From the NCBI RefSeq assembly GCF_000827555.1, contig NZ_CDOI01000144.1, positions 1 to 50,244 of the forward strand: a DNA stretch of 50,244 nucleotides, read 5' to 3'. Under the pieces are notes generated by a model, which saw nothing but the letters and a program-made list of their open reading frames with translations, was not told the origin of the DNA and did not search any database. Numbering within the stretch: position 1 is the stretch's first letter; each line of letters opens with the position of its first letter. This document shows positions 18,701 to 27,221 of this stretch, piece by piece. The DNA comes from Capnocytophaga canis. Lineage in GTDB: Bacteria > Bacteroidota > Bacteroidia > Flavobacteriales > Flavobacteriaceae. The position numbers were made by a program, and so were the translations under genes.

Positions 18701-19836
18701 CGGTTGGCAGCATTGGTTGGCATGTTGTTAGTTGTCGATGAAAAAAAACCTATGGGAGCATTTTGGTTGATGCGTGTGTTCAACGGATTAGCTTCTCCTA
18801 AATCCTGTAGTGCGAGTATGTTACGTATATTTCCTGTACGGTTATTACGATTTGTAACCCATACTTCCAAACGTGTGATTTGTACTTTGCTGTTAATAAA
18901 AGGATAATTTTCTAAGGCTTTATCATAATTATCACGGAAGAATTGTGCTAAGAAAAAGTTTCTATTTTCGTCATAGTCCAATGCGGTAAACTCAAATTCG
19001 GTAAGTATTCCTCCTCCCTGGGCAGTCACTGTTTTCCGTTCGGACTTTTGTTCAGAAAATACTCCTGTAATGGTAGTGCGACCGAATTTTAATTCGGTTT
19101 TCACCCCAAATAGACTCTGCGAACCAGTGATTAGAGAGTTAGACATCGGCATACTGATATTTCCTAACTCAACCTTTTGGATAATATCATCCTCGTTAGG
19201 TTCGTATTCCAACTTAAAAACGTTCTGAAAATCAAACGAAGCCTGAGTGTCATACTGAGCGTTTAATTTTAATCGTGTCCCGACTTGCCCCGTGAGTCCT
19301 AAACTGATTCTTTGATCGAAATCTAACCCATAAGTGATTCTATTTCTTGGAGTTATAGCTGGGTTGTCATTTTTATTAACGTATAAACCTAAATCAATTC
19401 CTACGTTTCCTTTAGGGATAAGGTCAATATTTCGCCCTCCAAAAATACTTTCAAATAACTCGGACTTAACATACAAATCAGGAAGCAAATCACGTTGAGC
19501 TTTATTTTTCTGCTCCTCTCCTTTGTTACCACTCAAAGCACTACTTTTTTCTCTAAAATAAGCACTTCGTTGTTCTCGTGTAATCAGCGCTTCATATTCT
19601 TCAATAGTAAGAATTTGAGGTACAGTCAAATCGGTTTCACCTAATGTTTGACGGTACACATAGCGATTCAATTGCGGGTTATAGGTATAGCGATTAGCAA
19701 TGCTGGATGGTGTTCGCAATCCTATTTTGGGGATATTATTCTTAGTTTGTGTTGTATCTTTCGTAATTTCTTGTCCCCAAACCGATAGGTTAGTAAGAAA
19801 TGCTATGAGAAAAATATATTTTAAATATCTATTCAT
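12784..19836 (-). CDS. sprA: Type IX secretion outer-membrane translocon SprA (Sov)
   Basis: 2350 residues from ATG 19836; the frame is open 30 bases further, but this start gives a clean signal peptide (MNRYLKYIFLIAFLTNLSVW). SprA is the giant beta-barrel pore of the type IX secretion system, through which CTD-bearing proteins and gliding adhesins cross the outer membrane (family knowledge from Flavobacterium and Porphyromonas). The size, the paired SprA N-terminal repeat regions (about residues 40-500 and 1050-1500), wording such as FGVKTELKFGRTTITGVFSE, and a barrel-like C-terminus ending SVKYTFN support this. It lies directly behind ruvA, a gene order known in flavobacteria. The organism is therefore likely to have T9SS and possibly gliding. 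Confidence 0.97.
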   Translation of the reverse strand: MNRYLKYIFLIAFLTNLSVWGQEITKDTTQTKNNIPKIGLRTPSSIANRYTYNPQLNRYVYRQTLGETDLTVPQILTIEEYEALITREQRSAYFREKSSALSGNKGEEQKNKAQRDLLPDLYVKSELFESIFGGRNIDLIPKGNVGIDLGLYVNKNDNPAITPRNRITYGLDFDQRISLGLTGQVGTRLKLNAQYDTQASFDFQNVFKLEYEPNEDDIIQKVELGNISMPMSNSLITGSQSLFGVKTELKFGRTTITGVFSEQKSERKTVTAQGGGILTEFEFTALDYDENRNFFLAQFFRDNYDKALENYPFINSKVQITRLEVWVTNRNNRTGNIRNILALQDLGEANPLNTRINQNAPIGFFSSTTNNMPTNAANRFDPAEIGGSSVLTDAIRDVATLQQGFGAISNLVNQGYDYAVIENARKLEEGVDYKVDTKLGYISLNVALSSNEVLAVAYQYTYGSEVFQVGEFANDGISATTYNTSASQNAITNNLLVLKMLKSNRLNVKDPIWDLMMKNVYSLGSGQLDPEDFRMNIYYSDPSPLNYISKVSDAGWDNGLEDKILLNLFNFDRLNKYQDPQPGGDGFFDFIPGITVDQQYGKIFFTKVEPFGKFLHQTLGGGNYDDPATYNENQRKYVYPSLYANTKTQAQMDGSKNKFQMKGRYKSSGRRGISLGAFNVPRGSVTVTAGGRILEEGIDYLVDYMSGTVEITNPSLEASNIPIQVSMENNLIFGGQTTRFMGVNIEHKFSDKFIMGASVVNLRERPFTQKTSYGQESVNNTIFGFGGTYSTELPFLTRWVNRIPTIKSDVASNLSVRGEFAYLVPGTPKGDDFDGETTVYLDDFESAQATIDIRSPLAWKLASTPLEFGSGSGNSPRRLYGTSPEDPENMRNGYGRAKLAWYTIDPIFYSSQKPNDVSGDEISKNSTRRIYLEEIFPEQQVAQGESLVQTTLDLAYYPNNKGSYNNNPAFQSANADEKWGGIMRGLTYSDFQESNIEYIQFWMLDPYHSGEYSGTGELVFNLGNISEDVLKDGRKQYENGLPGLSSSAAVNSSSWGKVPGAQSLLYAFDTNSSNRALQDIGLDGLSDGDEASVYNNNLSESPNDPALDNYEYFMSRGGGILNRYFNYNGTQANSPVSVTESNRGATTNPDIEDVNGDFAMNTENNYYEYRVKIRPNITRSDRFVNDIRTVAVEAPNGRTVSARWIQFKIPIAQGQMVREGYKFPLAPNEEIDIMNSITHMRMYMTGFSQEMLLRFGTLDLVRGDWRYYSETLETNLDDPSDDNTQVEIGSVNLIENETRTPIPYRMPPGVYRERINANNTLVEQNEQSLSYSVNNLEPLDSRAVYKVMNLDLRQYKYIKMFVHAEAYQNKSLSDNQMVAFMRIGTDFNENYYQVEIPLKITPSGANTDMAIWPTENQLIVSMDVLTKMKAIGLRNQTLNNATYYDTNLNVVNENTPYTIGENRYVIKGNPSLGSVRSVMIGVKNITGNTQSGEFWFNELRVAELSNKGGWAMVGALDANAADLLNISATGRMHTVGFGAVDQTPNQRSIDNTQEYDVVMNINAGKLLPEKWQIQVPVSLNHAQKRSTPFYDPSYQDVKLDDRLNIAQTPEERKTIREQAENLTVRKGINLIGVKKNFSEGQKKRMYNIENFTFNYAYNEMHHHDYELRYEDEQNVRAGFLYNYGFENKTIEPFKKSERFTGKKYWQWLADVNLNLLPTSIMFSSDVNRSLSKQLFRDVYFEGVDASLQKTLPELQQRNYLHNYQFGVNYNLTRSLKASFNATNNSIIRNYYIYDSNGDVASYDRNVTLWSDFWDLGNPNHFLSKLQISYELPLSKFPFLDFMKANYTYSGDFDWQRGSQTLLQLAKHDINTLQNANTHNLMVNASFEQFYRYLGVKPTPRGEKPSVGKSLATMLKTISVNYAETNGKTLPGYTQNVGFLGTTKPSFGFMFGSQADVRYEMAKKGYLTDFVDFNDQFLQSKERDLTFTANLLPIPDLQIDLKAKRQYTDNYTETFEVNNLTYNKLIGNQVGNFNITTNLIATTFNKIDEYNSVPFERFKENRITIASRLASERGVDLNDPNNLDQEGFPKGYSKTSQSVMIPAFFAAYSGGNANSTSLSAFKNIPVPEWKITYTGLGRLESMKRYFNRFSLAHGYNASYVLSEFRTNLEFDPNNLFKVNAKGDYLSQQLFTNVTLVEQFNPLIRADMEMKNSISALFEINRDRTISISLDNDYLTEIIRKEFRMGLGYRIKDLRFVTKVNGVRTTLKSDLILKGTLSHLNEFTVIRNMEITNNQVTAGQSNWIGDFTAEYALSRNLLASYYFRYNFSKSAISTAFPMTTIRTGLSVKYTFN

Positions 19837-19873
19837 CTTCAAGTAGTTAGATTTGAAATAGTTCACGCTGAAG

Positions 19874-20458
19874 TTATAAACTTTTCAGAGCTATTTTGAT
19901 AATTTGTTCAACACTAAGTTCTTCCGAATCTGATTTGATAATTTTATCTACTACTTTTTCGGCTTGTTTACGCACAAATCCTAATACTTCTAAAGCTGCT
20001 AAAGCTTCCTCTTTGTTTGTATTTGATTGTGTAAGAGCTACTTCTTCAATATTTTGCACTTTCATCATCTTTTCTCGTAAATCCAAAATAATACGTTGTG
20101 CAGTTTTTGCTCCTATACCTTTAACACTCTGAATACTAGCAACATCTCCATTGACAATAGCTCCGCGAACTTGAGCAGCTGTCAATGATGATAGCATCAT
20201 CCGAGCTGTACTCGCTCCAACACCTGATACGGAAAGCAACAGTACGAATATCTCACGCTCAGCACGGGTGAGAAATCCGTAAAGTGTATGAGAGTCTTCC
20301 TTGATTTGTAGATGAGTGTAAATTTTTATGGAATCAGCTTCAGGTAGAGCTGCAAAAGTATTTAAGGTGATGTTCACGAAATACCCCACACCGTTGCAGT
20401 CAACAACCACGTGAGTAGGGTTTTTCTCAATCAATTTTCCTTGTAACTGAGTAATCAT
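19874..20458 (-). CDS. ruvA: Holliday junction branch-migration protein RuvA
   Basis: 194 residues. RuvA tetramers hold the four-way junction and recruit the RuvB motor. The N-terminal OB-fold starts MITQLQGKLIEKNPTHVVVD; two helix-hairpin-helix motifs follow, LLSVSGVGASTARMML (about residues 70-85) and IQSVKGIGAKTAQRII (about 105-120); a short C-terminal domain III (ALAALEVLGFVRKQAEKV) is the RuvB-binding part. Length is normal. It precedes sprA by 37 bases on the same strand and is probably co-transcribed with it; ruvB is not here. Confidence 0.97.
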   Translation of the reverse strand: MITQLQGKLIEKNPTHVVVDCNGVGYFVNITLNTFAALPEADSIKIYTHLQIKEDSHTLYGFLTRAEREIFVLLLSVSGVGASTARMMLSSLTAAQVRGAIVNGDVASIQSVKGIGAKTAQRIILDLREKMMKVQNIEEVALTQSNTNKEEALAALEVLGFVRKQAEKVVDKIIKSDSEELSVEQIIKIALKSL

Positions 20459-20644
20459 GTTTATTTAGCGTTCAAAAAAGGGAAATTTTTGGCTAAAATA
20501 GAAAATATATTTCAATTACAAGGTAAATAATACATTTTTAAGGTTTGCTTAAGGGAGTTTTAACAGAGCGTATTAAGATCTATAATCATTAATGTAAATG
20601 TTGTTATGTCTTTTGAGAAAAAAAATCTCAAAAAGAATAATACT

Positions 20645-20686
20645 AAAAACCACAAAACTACTAAAATCAGTAACTTTGTGGTTTTT
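20645..20686 (-). terminator. Terminator after susD
   Basis: AAAAACCACAAA / TTTGTGGTTTTT, a 12-bp stem with an 18-base loop, 26 bases past the susD stop on the minus strand. It can also act on the other strand. Confidence 0.8.
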
Positions 20687-20711
20687 ATACAGCTAATTTA
20701 GTATATTATGA

Positions 20712-22334
20712 CTAATATCCCTTCGCTTTTTGGGCATTTTTCAATTTAGGATTTCTGTCGATAGCTGAAATTGGGAAAGGTAAACGTATAAACTTGTCTT
20801 CCCAACGACGTTTCTGAGCCAATTCACCGTGAATACTATAAATGCTTTTCATTACTTGCGAAGATATTCCCCAACGTCTAATATCGTTCCAACGGTGTCC
20901 CTCTCCTGCCAACTCAATACGACGTTCATTACGAATTACCTCACGCATAGCTTCTTTTGAAAGTCCTGCTGTCACATCGGGCATTCCTACACGTGAACGT
21001 ACCTCGTTAAGAGCTTCATATACAGAAGCATCGGCTCCAGCAACTTCGTTCTGAGCCTCGGCATACATTAGTAGAATTTCAGCGTAACGAATTAATGGAT
21101 AATCATTTACTTTTCGGTAGACGCCATTTTCAGGGTCAACCATTTTTCTGTAATTATACCCTGTTTTTGATGTGTTGCTTGCTTTTCCGTTGTTTTGCCA
21201 AACGAATTTGCTATCTCCTATGAGAGTGTTCCAAATAGCTCCTGGGAACAAAATGGAAGCATACAAACGTGTATCTCGGTTTTTAAACTCATCAAGATAA
21301 GAAGGTTGATAGTCTCCATTGTTGTAACGCACTTTTCGTTCATCATCCGTTGGAGGAGTAAAAGCCGTTCCGTCAGCTTTCCAATAAGAATTAACTAATT
21401 CCAAAGTAGGCGTAATAGAACTCCATCCACCACTAGTGTTACTTGATAACAAGTATAGACCAATGTAATTAAAATTATCCTCTATAAATTCTTGATTTAA
21501 AATGACCTCTACATTATTTTTATTCTCCTCCCAGAACATCTTTTCATAACTACGAAGCCCGTTGTAAAATTTTTGTTTGTGGGTATTGTCAGTGAAATCA
21601 ATAAAAGCAGAATAATCATCTTTATCGCTATTTATGTCTACGTCTAATTTGAAGAGTCTATAACCCATTCCCATAATGTTTCGAGTAGCTTCAACCACTT
21701 GTGGATATTGACCATAAAACATATGTACACGTGCTTTTACAGCATAGCCTGCAGCTCTCCCCAAACGACTTTTTACCGAAGGCGTAGTAGGTAAATCAGG
21801 AATGCTTTCGGTTAGTTCATTAAGTACAAAGTTAATTACATCATTTTCAGAAGTGGGTTCTATTTGTCCCTGCTCAGTTTCTGTAATAGACGTTTTGATA
21901 AGAGGTACAGCCCCGAATCTGGAAGCCATATTGAAATAAAACCAAGCTCGAAGGGTTCTTACTTCTGCTTTATACTGTTTCTTTAAAGCATCAGACATAG
22001 GAACTCTGTCAATATTTTCTAAAAAATAATTAAAACGTCGTAACCCTGTAAAGCCATAACCGAAATCGTGATTGTCGGTAATGTCTCCTGCCGAAGCTAC
22101 AGTAGCTTTGCTTTCCCAAGGATATTGGCAAAATGAATTATCTGCATAACCATCATCATACGCGTCATAAACACTCGAAGGGAGATACGCATAGCAACCA
22201 AGCAAAGCTCGTGTGGCATCGTCTTGGGTTTTCCAAAAACTATCGGAAAAAATTTTGTCCTGAGGCTCTCTGTCCAGATTACAACCCGCAATGAACAGCC
22301 CTACTACTAACGGAATTATATACTTTATTTTCAT
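20712..22334 (-). CDS. RagB/SusD-family nutrient-binding outer-membrane lipoprotein
   Basis: 540 residues. Lipoprotein signal MKIKYIIPLVVGLFIAGC with lipobox IAGC. SusD-like features: an N-terminal helical (TPR-like) domain with RRFNYFLENIDRVPMSD and RTLRAWFYFNMASRFGAVPL (about residues 100-155), and the C-terminal signature PLIRYAEILLMYAEAQNEV (about 415-433), RNERRIELAGEGHRWNDIRR (about 466-485) and LPFPISAIDRNPKLKNAQ. SusD proteins lie on the cell surface as a lid on their SusC receptor and capture glycans or peptides. Thirteen bases behind susC on the same strand. No glycosidase or ECF sigma/anti-sigma pair is adjacent, so the substrate is open. Confidence 0.95.
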   Translation of the reverse strand: MKIKYIIPLVVGLFIAGCNLDREPQDKIFSDSFWKTQDDATRALLGCYAYLPSSVYDAYDDGYADNSFCQYPWESKATVASAGDITDNHDFGYGFTGLRRFNYFLENIDRVPMSDALKKQYKAEVRTLRAWFYFNMASRFGAVPLIKTSITETEQGQIEPTSENDVINFVLNELTESIPDLPTTPSVKSRLGRAAGYAVKARVHMFYGQYPQVVEATRNIMGMGYRLFKLDVDINSDKDDYSAFIDFTDNTHKQKFYNGLRSYEKMFWEENKNNVEVILNQEFIEDNFNYIGLYLLSSNTSGGWSSITPTLELVNSYWKADGTAFTPPTDDERKVRYNNGDYQPSYLDEFKNRDTRLYASILFPGAIWNTLIGDSKFVWQNNGKASNTSKTGYNYRKMVDPENGVYRKVNDYPLIRYAEILLMYAEAQNEVAGADASVYEALNEVRSRVGMPDVTAGLSKEAMREVIRNERRIELAGEGHRWNDIRRWGISSQVMKSIYSIHGELAQKRRWEDKFIRLPFPISAIDRNPKLKNAQKAKGY

Positions 22335-22347
22335 GTTGATTTTTTTT

Positions 22348-25300
22348 TTAAAATGATAAATTTACACCGAAAATGATATTTTTCATATTAGGATAAGTAC
22401 CCCGAGCAGAAGGTGCTTCAGGATCAAAATCCTTCATACGATTATCCGCACGGAAAGTTATCAAGTTCGTTCCTGAGAGATAAAAACGTACCTTTTGACA
22501 TCCCATGTGTCGGCTCACCTCTTCTGGCATAGTATACCCTAGAATAATACTTTTAATACGGAAGTAATCAGCATCGTATAGCCAAAAAGATGAAGTTTTG
22601 GTGTTGTGATCATTAGCTGAAGTGATAAGCAAACGAGGGTAATTAGCGTTAGGATCAGGATTTTGAGTTGTCCAACGTCCTAAATGATATTCTTTACCTC
22701 CAGCTCCATTGAAAAACGCCTGTGAAGCTTCTCCTGAGAGATAAACCATTACATCATTTACTCCTTGTCCTTGAACTGAAAAATCAAAACCTTTGTACGA
22801 TACATCAAAACTTAATCCATACGTAAAATAGGGAACATCATTTCCTAAAACAGTACGGTCGTTAGCATCGAATTTTCCGTCATGATTCACATCAACATAC
22901 TTAATATCACCAGCGGCTGTGTTGGTACTTTGTTTTACGTGATTGGCAACTTCTTCCGCATTTCTGAATAACCCTTGAGCTTGATATCCGTAGAAAGCAC
23001 CGATTGATTCTCCTTCTTTGATGATAAAATTCCCACTGATTTGATTATCTTGTCCTTGTAAATCAAGAACTTTATTCCAAATTTTCGAAAAGTTCCCTGA
23101 AATACCATATTTCAGTTCGCCAATCTCTCCTCTGTAAGAAACAATTGCTTCAATCCCTTTGTTAGAAACCTTTCCTGCGTTTGTAGAGGCTTGCTCTTTA
23201 TTTCCTAATCCTAATTCATAAGGTTGTGGTTTTTTCAATAAAATATCAGTAGTTAATTTGTCAAAAACATCTAATTGAACGTTTAATGAATTTCTGAAAA
23301 ATGAAGCGTCAAGCCCGAAGTTCGTCATTGTAACGGTTTCCCAAGTCATATCTTTATTAACTTGAATAGAAGGCCAAGCTCCATCTGCTTTAACCCCGTT
23401 AGTAATGTATGCCGAACCAACTCCTAACGCATCAAAATAATCATAGTATCCCACATTGTTTACGTTACCCAATTGCCCCCACGACGCACGTAATTTCAAA
23501 TCTGAAAGCCAATCAATATTTTCCATAAAATTCTCTTGTGAAATACGATACGCTGCAGAGAATGAAGGGAATACACCTAATCGATTATCTTTATGGAATT
23601 GTGAAGATTGGTCAGCACGTACATTGGCCTCAAATAAATATTTACTAGCGTAGTTATACTTTAAACGGCTAAAGTAAGACAAAAATGCTCGTTCTTCAAT
23701 TCTACCATCATTACCTAAATTTTCAGCTTTTCCTGAACCTGCATTAATTGAGTTTAGATTGTTATTAGGAAAATCTTTACGTGAAGCACGAATCCACTCG
23801 TATCTATAATCCTCGTATTGAGTTCCTGCCATCAGTGAGAAATCATGATTATTTAAAGAAAGATCATAGTTTGCATAAAGCTGGGAAACTAAATTTTTAG
23901 TGTGTTCCCAAGTCTTAGTCATTTTATTAATCGTATTTTCCCCTTGGGTTCCGTTCATTGGTTGCTTGCTGATAAACCCGATTAGTTTTTCTACCTTATT
24001 CTCGAAGTTTGTATCTCTTTTGTCATAGGTTCTATACGATAACTGCCCCGTAAGGCTTAATCCCTTTATAGGTTTCCAGACTCCATTTAATGAGGCATTG
24101 AATCTAGTGGTCATGTAATCATTTCTACCATATTCAGCAATTTTTCGGAGAGGGTTGTTTTCCGCTAAAACAGTACTTTGACTGCCTCCGGTTACAGTTC
24201 CCCAGCTTCCATCGGTGTGGCGTGCTACGGTTAGTGGAGTCATTCGGTCTAAATCGGTAATAGAAAAATTACCGTCTCGTTTGTAATCATCACGAACGTA
24301 TGAAATATTTGTTCCTAAGGTAAATTCGTCTGTGAAATCACGCTCCGTATTGGCTCTGAAACTGTATCTGTCCAATAAACGTCCTTTTACTACGGATTCT
24401 TGTTCATAAAATGTTCCACTTACAAAATAACGTGTTTTTCCTCCTCCTGAAAGGCTAATATTATGCTCTTGAATAGGGATTTGTTTTCTAAAAACCAATG
24501 AATACCAATCGTTATTAGGATATAAATCAGGTGAATCTTGTGCCACGATTCTGTCCATAGCCATCTGATCGTAAATAGCATTTTTACCTGCATTTACGTT
24601 GGCTTCATTCAAGAGTGTAGCGTAATCGTAGGCGTTTAATTTTTTAGGAAGAATAGTTGGCGATTGAAAACCGTAATATCCGTTGTAAGAAATATTGGCT
24701 TTTCCCTCTTTCCCTTTTTTGGTAGTCACCAAGAAAACTCCGTAAGCAGCTCTGGCTCCGTAAATCGCTGAAGCAGCAGCATCTTTCAAGATACTGATAC
24801 TTTCAATATCTCCAGCGTAAATTCGTTGAAAATCACCTTCACTAACAGGTACACCATCAACTATATAGAGCGGTGCTGCAGTGCCGAGATTTCCACGTCC
24901 ACGTATGTTGATGTTCCCCATATCCCCACCGATGTCGCCTGGCCGAGAAATAATTGTTACACCAGGAGCAACACCTTGTAGAGCGTTTGCAAGCGATGTA
25001 GTAGCCTTTCCTTCAATCGCTTCGGCTTTGACCGTATTTACGGTACCTGTGAGGTTGGCTTTCTTCTGAGTTCCGTAGCCCACTACAACTACGTCGTCTA
25101 ATTGTTCAGCTTCTTCTTCAAGCAAAACATTGATAATCAATGTTTTACCCCCCCCCTGTAACTTTTTTACTCTGCGTATGGAAGCCCATAAAGCTGAACT
25201 CAAGTACATCGCCTTCTTGGGCTTGAATTTCATAATTTCCATCGAAATCAGAACTCACCCCTCGGGTTGTCCCCTTTACTAAAACATTTGCACCTGGTAG

Positions 25301-25405
25301 TGGCGCGTTGTTCTGGTCGGTAATTTTACCAGTTACCTTTACTTGTGCTAACAAAGGCGAAGTCAAAAACGCTAGCACAAATAGCATTAATACGTGTTTA
25401 TACAT
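22348..25405 (-). CDS. SusC/RagA-family TonB-dependent receptor, frameshifted at a G9 tract
   Basis: From ATG 25405 the frame gives a signal peptide (MYKHVLMLFVLAFLTSPLLA) and a carboxypeptidase-like domain (KVTGKITDQNNAPLPGANVL, to about residue 82), then stops just after nine G (25148-25156). The rest is open one frame over, from KTLIINVLLEEEAEQ through the SusC plug (VVVGYGTQKKANLTGTV; ALQGVAPGV; LYIVDGVPV; SISILKDAAASAIYGARAA) to the barrel end (IIFGVNLSF) at 22348. Eight G would join the halves into 1018 residues, a normal SusC length. SusC forms the TonB-powered pore under its SusD lid. As written, translation ends after 86 residues. The cause is either slipped-strand phase variation or a sequencing error in the homopolymer. 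Confidence 0.93.
25148..25156 (-). repeat. Homopolymer G9 (C9 on the plus strand) inside susC
   Basis: Nine consecutive C on the plus strand, read as G in susC, at the junction between the N-terminal domain and the TonB box/plug. Long G runs are unusual in such AT-rich DNA. The frame is off with nine and on with eight, six or eleven skipping as expected for a triplet code (8, 11, 5). Confidence 0.9.
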
Positions 25406-25431
25406 TTCTTTTATGTGTTGGTTTTACCCCA

Positions 25432-25463
25432 CAAAAGTATATAAAACTCGAAACAAAACAAAA
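25432..25463 (-). promoter_or_regulatory. Promoter of the susC-susD operon
   Basis: TTTTG (25463-25459), 19 bases, TACTTTTG (25439-25432) on the minus strand, a full match to the Bacteroidota consensus. It lies about 27 bases before the susC ATG. Confidence 0.8.
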
Positions 25464-25691
25464 GTTTAAATGTTAATTTTTTTTCATTTTTTTTATTTAA
25501 TTCATATAGAGTTGTTTAAAAATATACTTCCCGCTTTTTTCTTATAGCCAAATTTAATTATCTCAATACAAATGTGATTAATATCATTTCTTAGCTTATA
25601 GAAATAGAAAAGAAACACATTTTGTTAATCTTAAAAAAAATAAAATCATCTTAAAAAAATCTTTGTTCAAATATTTTGTTAAAGAAATAAC

Positions 25692-25723
25692 AGTTTTTAA
25701 AGCGATTTGTTTCTTTAAAAACT
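25692..25723. other. Inverted repeat in the gap between susC and actA
   Basis: A perfect 11-bp inverted repeat AGTTTTTAAAG / CTTTAAAAACT with a 10-base loop, in the 470-base AT-rich gap between the two divergent operons (25406-25878). It sits about 65 bases upstream of the act promoter. It could be a regulator site or a terminator-like hairpin. The rest of the gap, apart from the two promoters, shows nothing recognisable. Confidence 0.4.
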
Positions 25724-25786
25724 TTCTCAAAGGAATGTAGTTTATTTAGAATTTATATAAATTGAAATGAAACAGAATAACTTTTT

Positions 25787-25816
25787 TTTGTATTTTAAGA
25801 ATATGTTATACTTTTG
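25787..25816 (+). promoter_or_regulatory. Promoter of the act (alternative complex III) operon
   Basis: TTTG (25787-25790), 18 bases, TACTTTTG (25809-25816). The ATG of actA is at 25879, leaving a 5' leader of about 55-60 bases. Confidence 0.75.
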
Positions 25817-25878
25817 TGTCTTGAATCAATAAATGTTTAGAGTTCAACTATCGAAATATTAGATAATATATTTTTAAT

Positions 25879-27171
25879 ATGAAAAAGGTTAAAAACCATA
25901 ACTTGTTTGGTGTCAGTGTTTTCTCTATTTTACTGACATTCATGTTTTCAACTTCGGCTTTTGCACAGGGCGATCCAGCTAAGGGAGAGACTTTGTTTAA
26001 GGCAAACTGTATGGCTTGTCACCAGTTGGATAAGCGTACTATTGGACCTGCCTTGGGTGGAGTTACTGAAAGGAGAACCACTGAATGGCTTCATGCGTGG
26101 ATCAAAAATAGTGAAAAATTGATTGCCTCAGGAGACGCTGATGCTAAAGCTATTTTTGAGGAATTCAATCAAGTGCCCATGGCACCCTATGAAGACATTT
26201 TATCAGAGCAAGATATAAATGACATCTTAGCGTATACAGCTAATCCGCCAGTAGTGGAAGAGGTAGAAGAGGAGGTGTTTGTTCCTGTGGAACGCCCTGA
26301 GGTTGTTGCCGAAAGATCGCTCATCTACTTTATCACTATTGTTGGTATACTTGCAATTATTGTTGCGTTGATTGTTATTTTGTCGGTGTTGAATATGGCT
26401 TCCAAAGTTATTGCTGAAGGAAACATTACAACGGAAGAGTTTTCAAAACGTAAAGAAGGTTTCTTGGTTAGAGCATTTGCCGAAAATCCGTTCTTTGTAC
26501 TGACTACGGTAACAATTTTGTTGTTCGGTTCAACCTATGCAATGTATGGATACTTTATGCAAGTAGATGTTAACCAAGGATATGAACCTATTCAACCGAT
26601 TCACTTCTCTCACAAAATTCACGCAGGAGATAACCAAATTGATTGTAAGTTGTGTCACTCTGCAGCTCGTGTGTCAAAAACAGCGGGTATACCATCTTTA
26701 AATGTATGTATGAACTGTCATGAAACCATTTCAGAATATAAGGGTGAGCCAGATATGGTTAATGGTTATACACGTGAATTCTATTCTAACGAGATTAAAA
26801 AATTGTATGACGCAGTAGGCTGGGATGCTCAGAACTTCAAATATACAGGAGAGACGAAGCCAGTACGTTGGGTACGTGTTCATAATCTACCTGATTTCGC
26901 TTACTTTAACCACTCGCAACACGTAACAGTGGCAGGGGTGGATTGTCAACAATGCCACGGAAAAGTAGAAGAAATGGAGATCTTACATCAACATGCTCCA
27001 TTGACAATGGGATGGTGTGTGGACTGCCACAGAAAAACCGAGGTGAACACTGATAATGGATATTATGAAAACTATAAAGAAGTTCACGCAGAGTTGGCTA
27101 AAAAACTTAACGTAGAAAAACTTACTATCGCTCAATTGGGTGGTTTGGAATGTGGTAAGTGTCACTACTAA
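25879..27171 (+). CDS. actA: Alternative complex III subunit ActA, multiheme cytochrome c
   Basis: 430 residues. Signal peptide (MKKVKNHNLF..., cleavage near AFAQ), then a monoheme cytochrome c domain with CMACH (about residues 41-45), a Glu/Val-rich linker, membrane helices around residues 150-175 and 205-225, and a C-terminal part with five more CxxCH sites: CKLCH, CMNCH, CQQCH, CVDCH, CGKCH. The C-terminal part is the pentaheme c7-like ActA unit of alternative complex III, the quinol:electron-acceptor oxidoreductase that replaces the bc1 complex (family knowledge). The extra N-terminal heme domain makes a six-heme fusion. First gene of the operon, 50 bases before actB. Confidence 0.93.
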   Translation: MKKVKNHNLFGVSVFSILLTFMFSTSAFAQGDPAKGETLFKANCMACHQLDKRTIGPALGGVTERRTTEWLHAWIKNSEKLIASGDADAKAIFEEFNQVPMAPYEDILSEQDINDILAYTANPPVVEEVEEEVFVPVERPEVVAERSLIYFITIVGILAIIVALIVILSVLNMASKVIAEGNITTEEFSKRKEGFLVRAFAENPFFVLTTVTILLFGSTYAMYGYFMQVDVNQGYEPIQPIHFSHKIHAGDNQIDCKLCHSAARVSKTAGIPSLNVCMNCHETISEYKGEPDMVNGYTREFYSNEIKKLYDAVGWDAQNFKYTGETKPVRWVRVHNLPDFAYFNHSQHVTVAGVDCQQCHGKVEEMEILHQHAPLTMGWCVDCHRKTEVNTDNGYYENYKEVHAELAKKLNVEKLTIAQLGGLECGKCHY

Positions 27172-27221
27172 TTTTCGATTTATTATTTTTTAAAGAGTTA
27201 AATTTCAGAATATAACTAACT

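Noticed and set aside
12784-19836. Several plus-strand open frames of 60 to 117 codons opposite sprA.
   Set aside because: They are antisense to a clearly coding gene, carry no recognisable domains and lack start signals.
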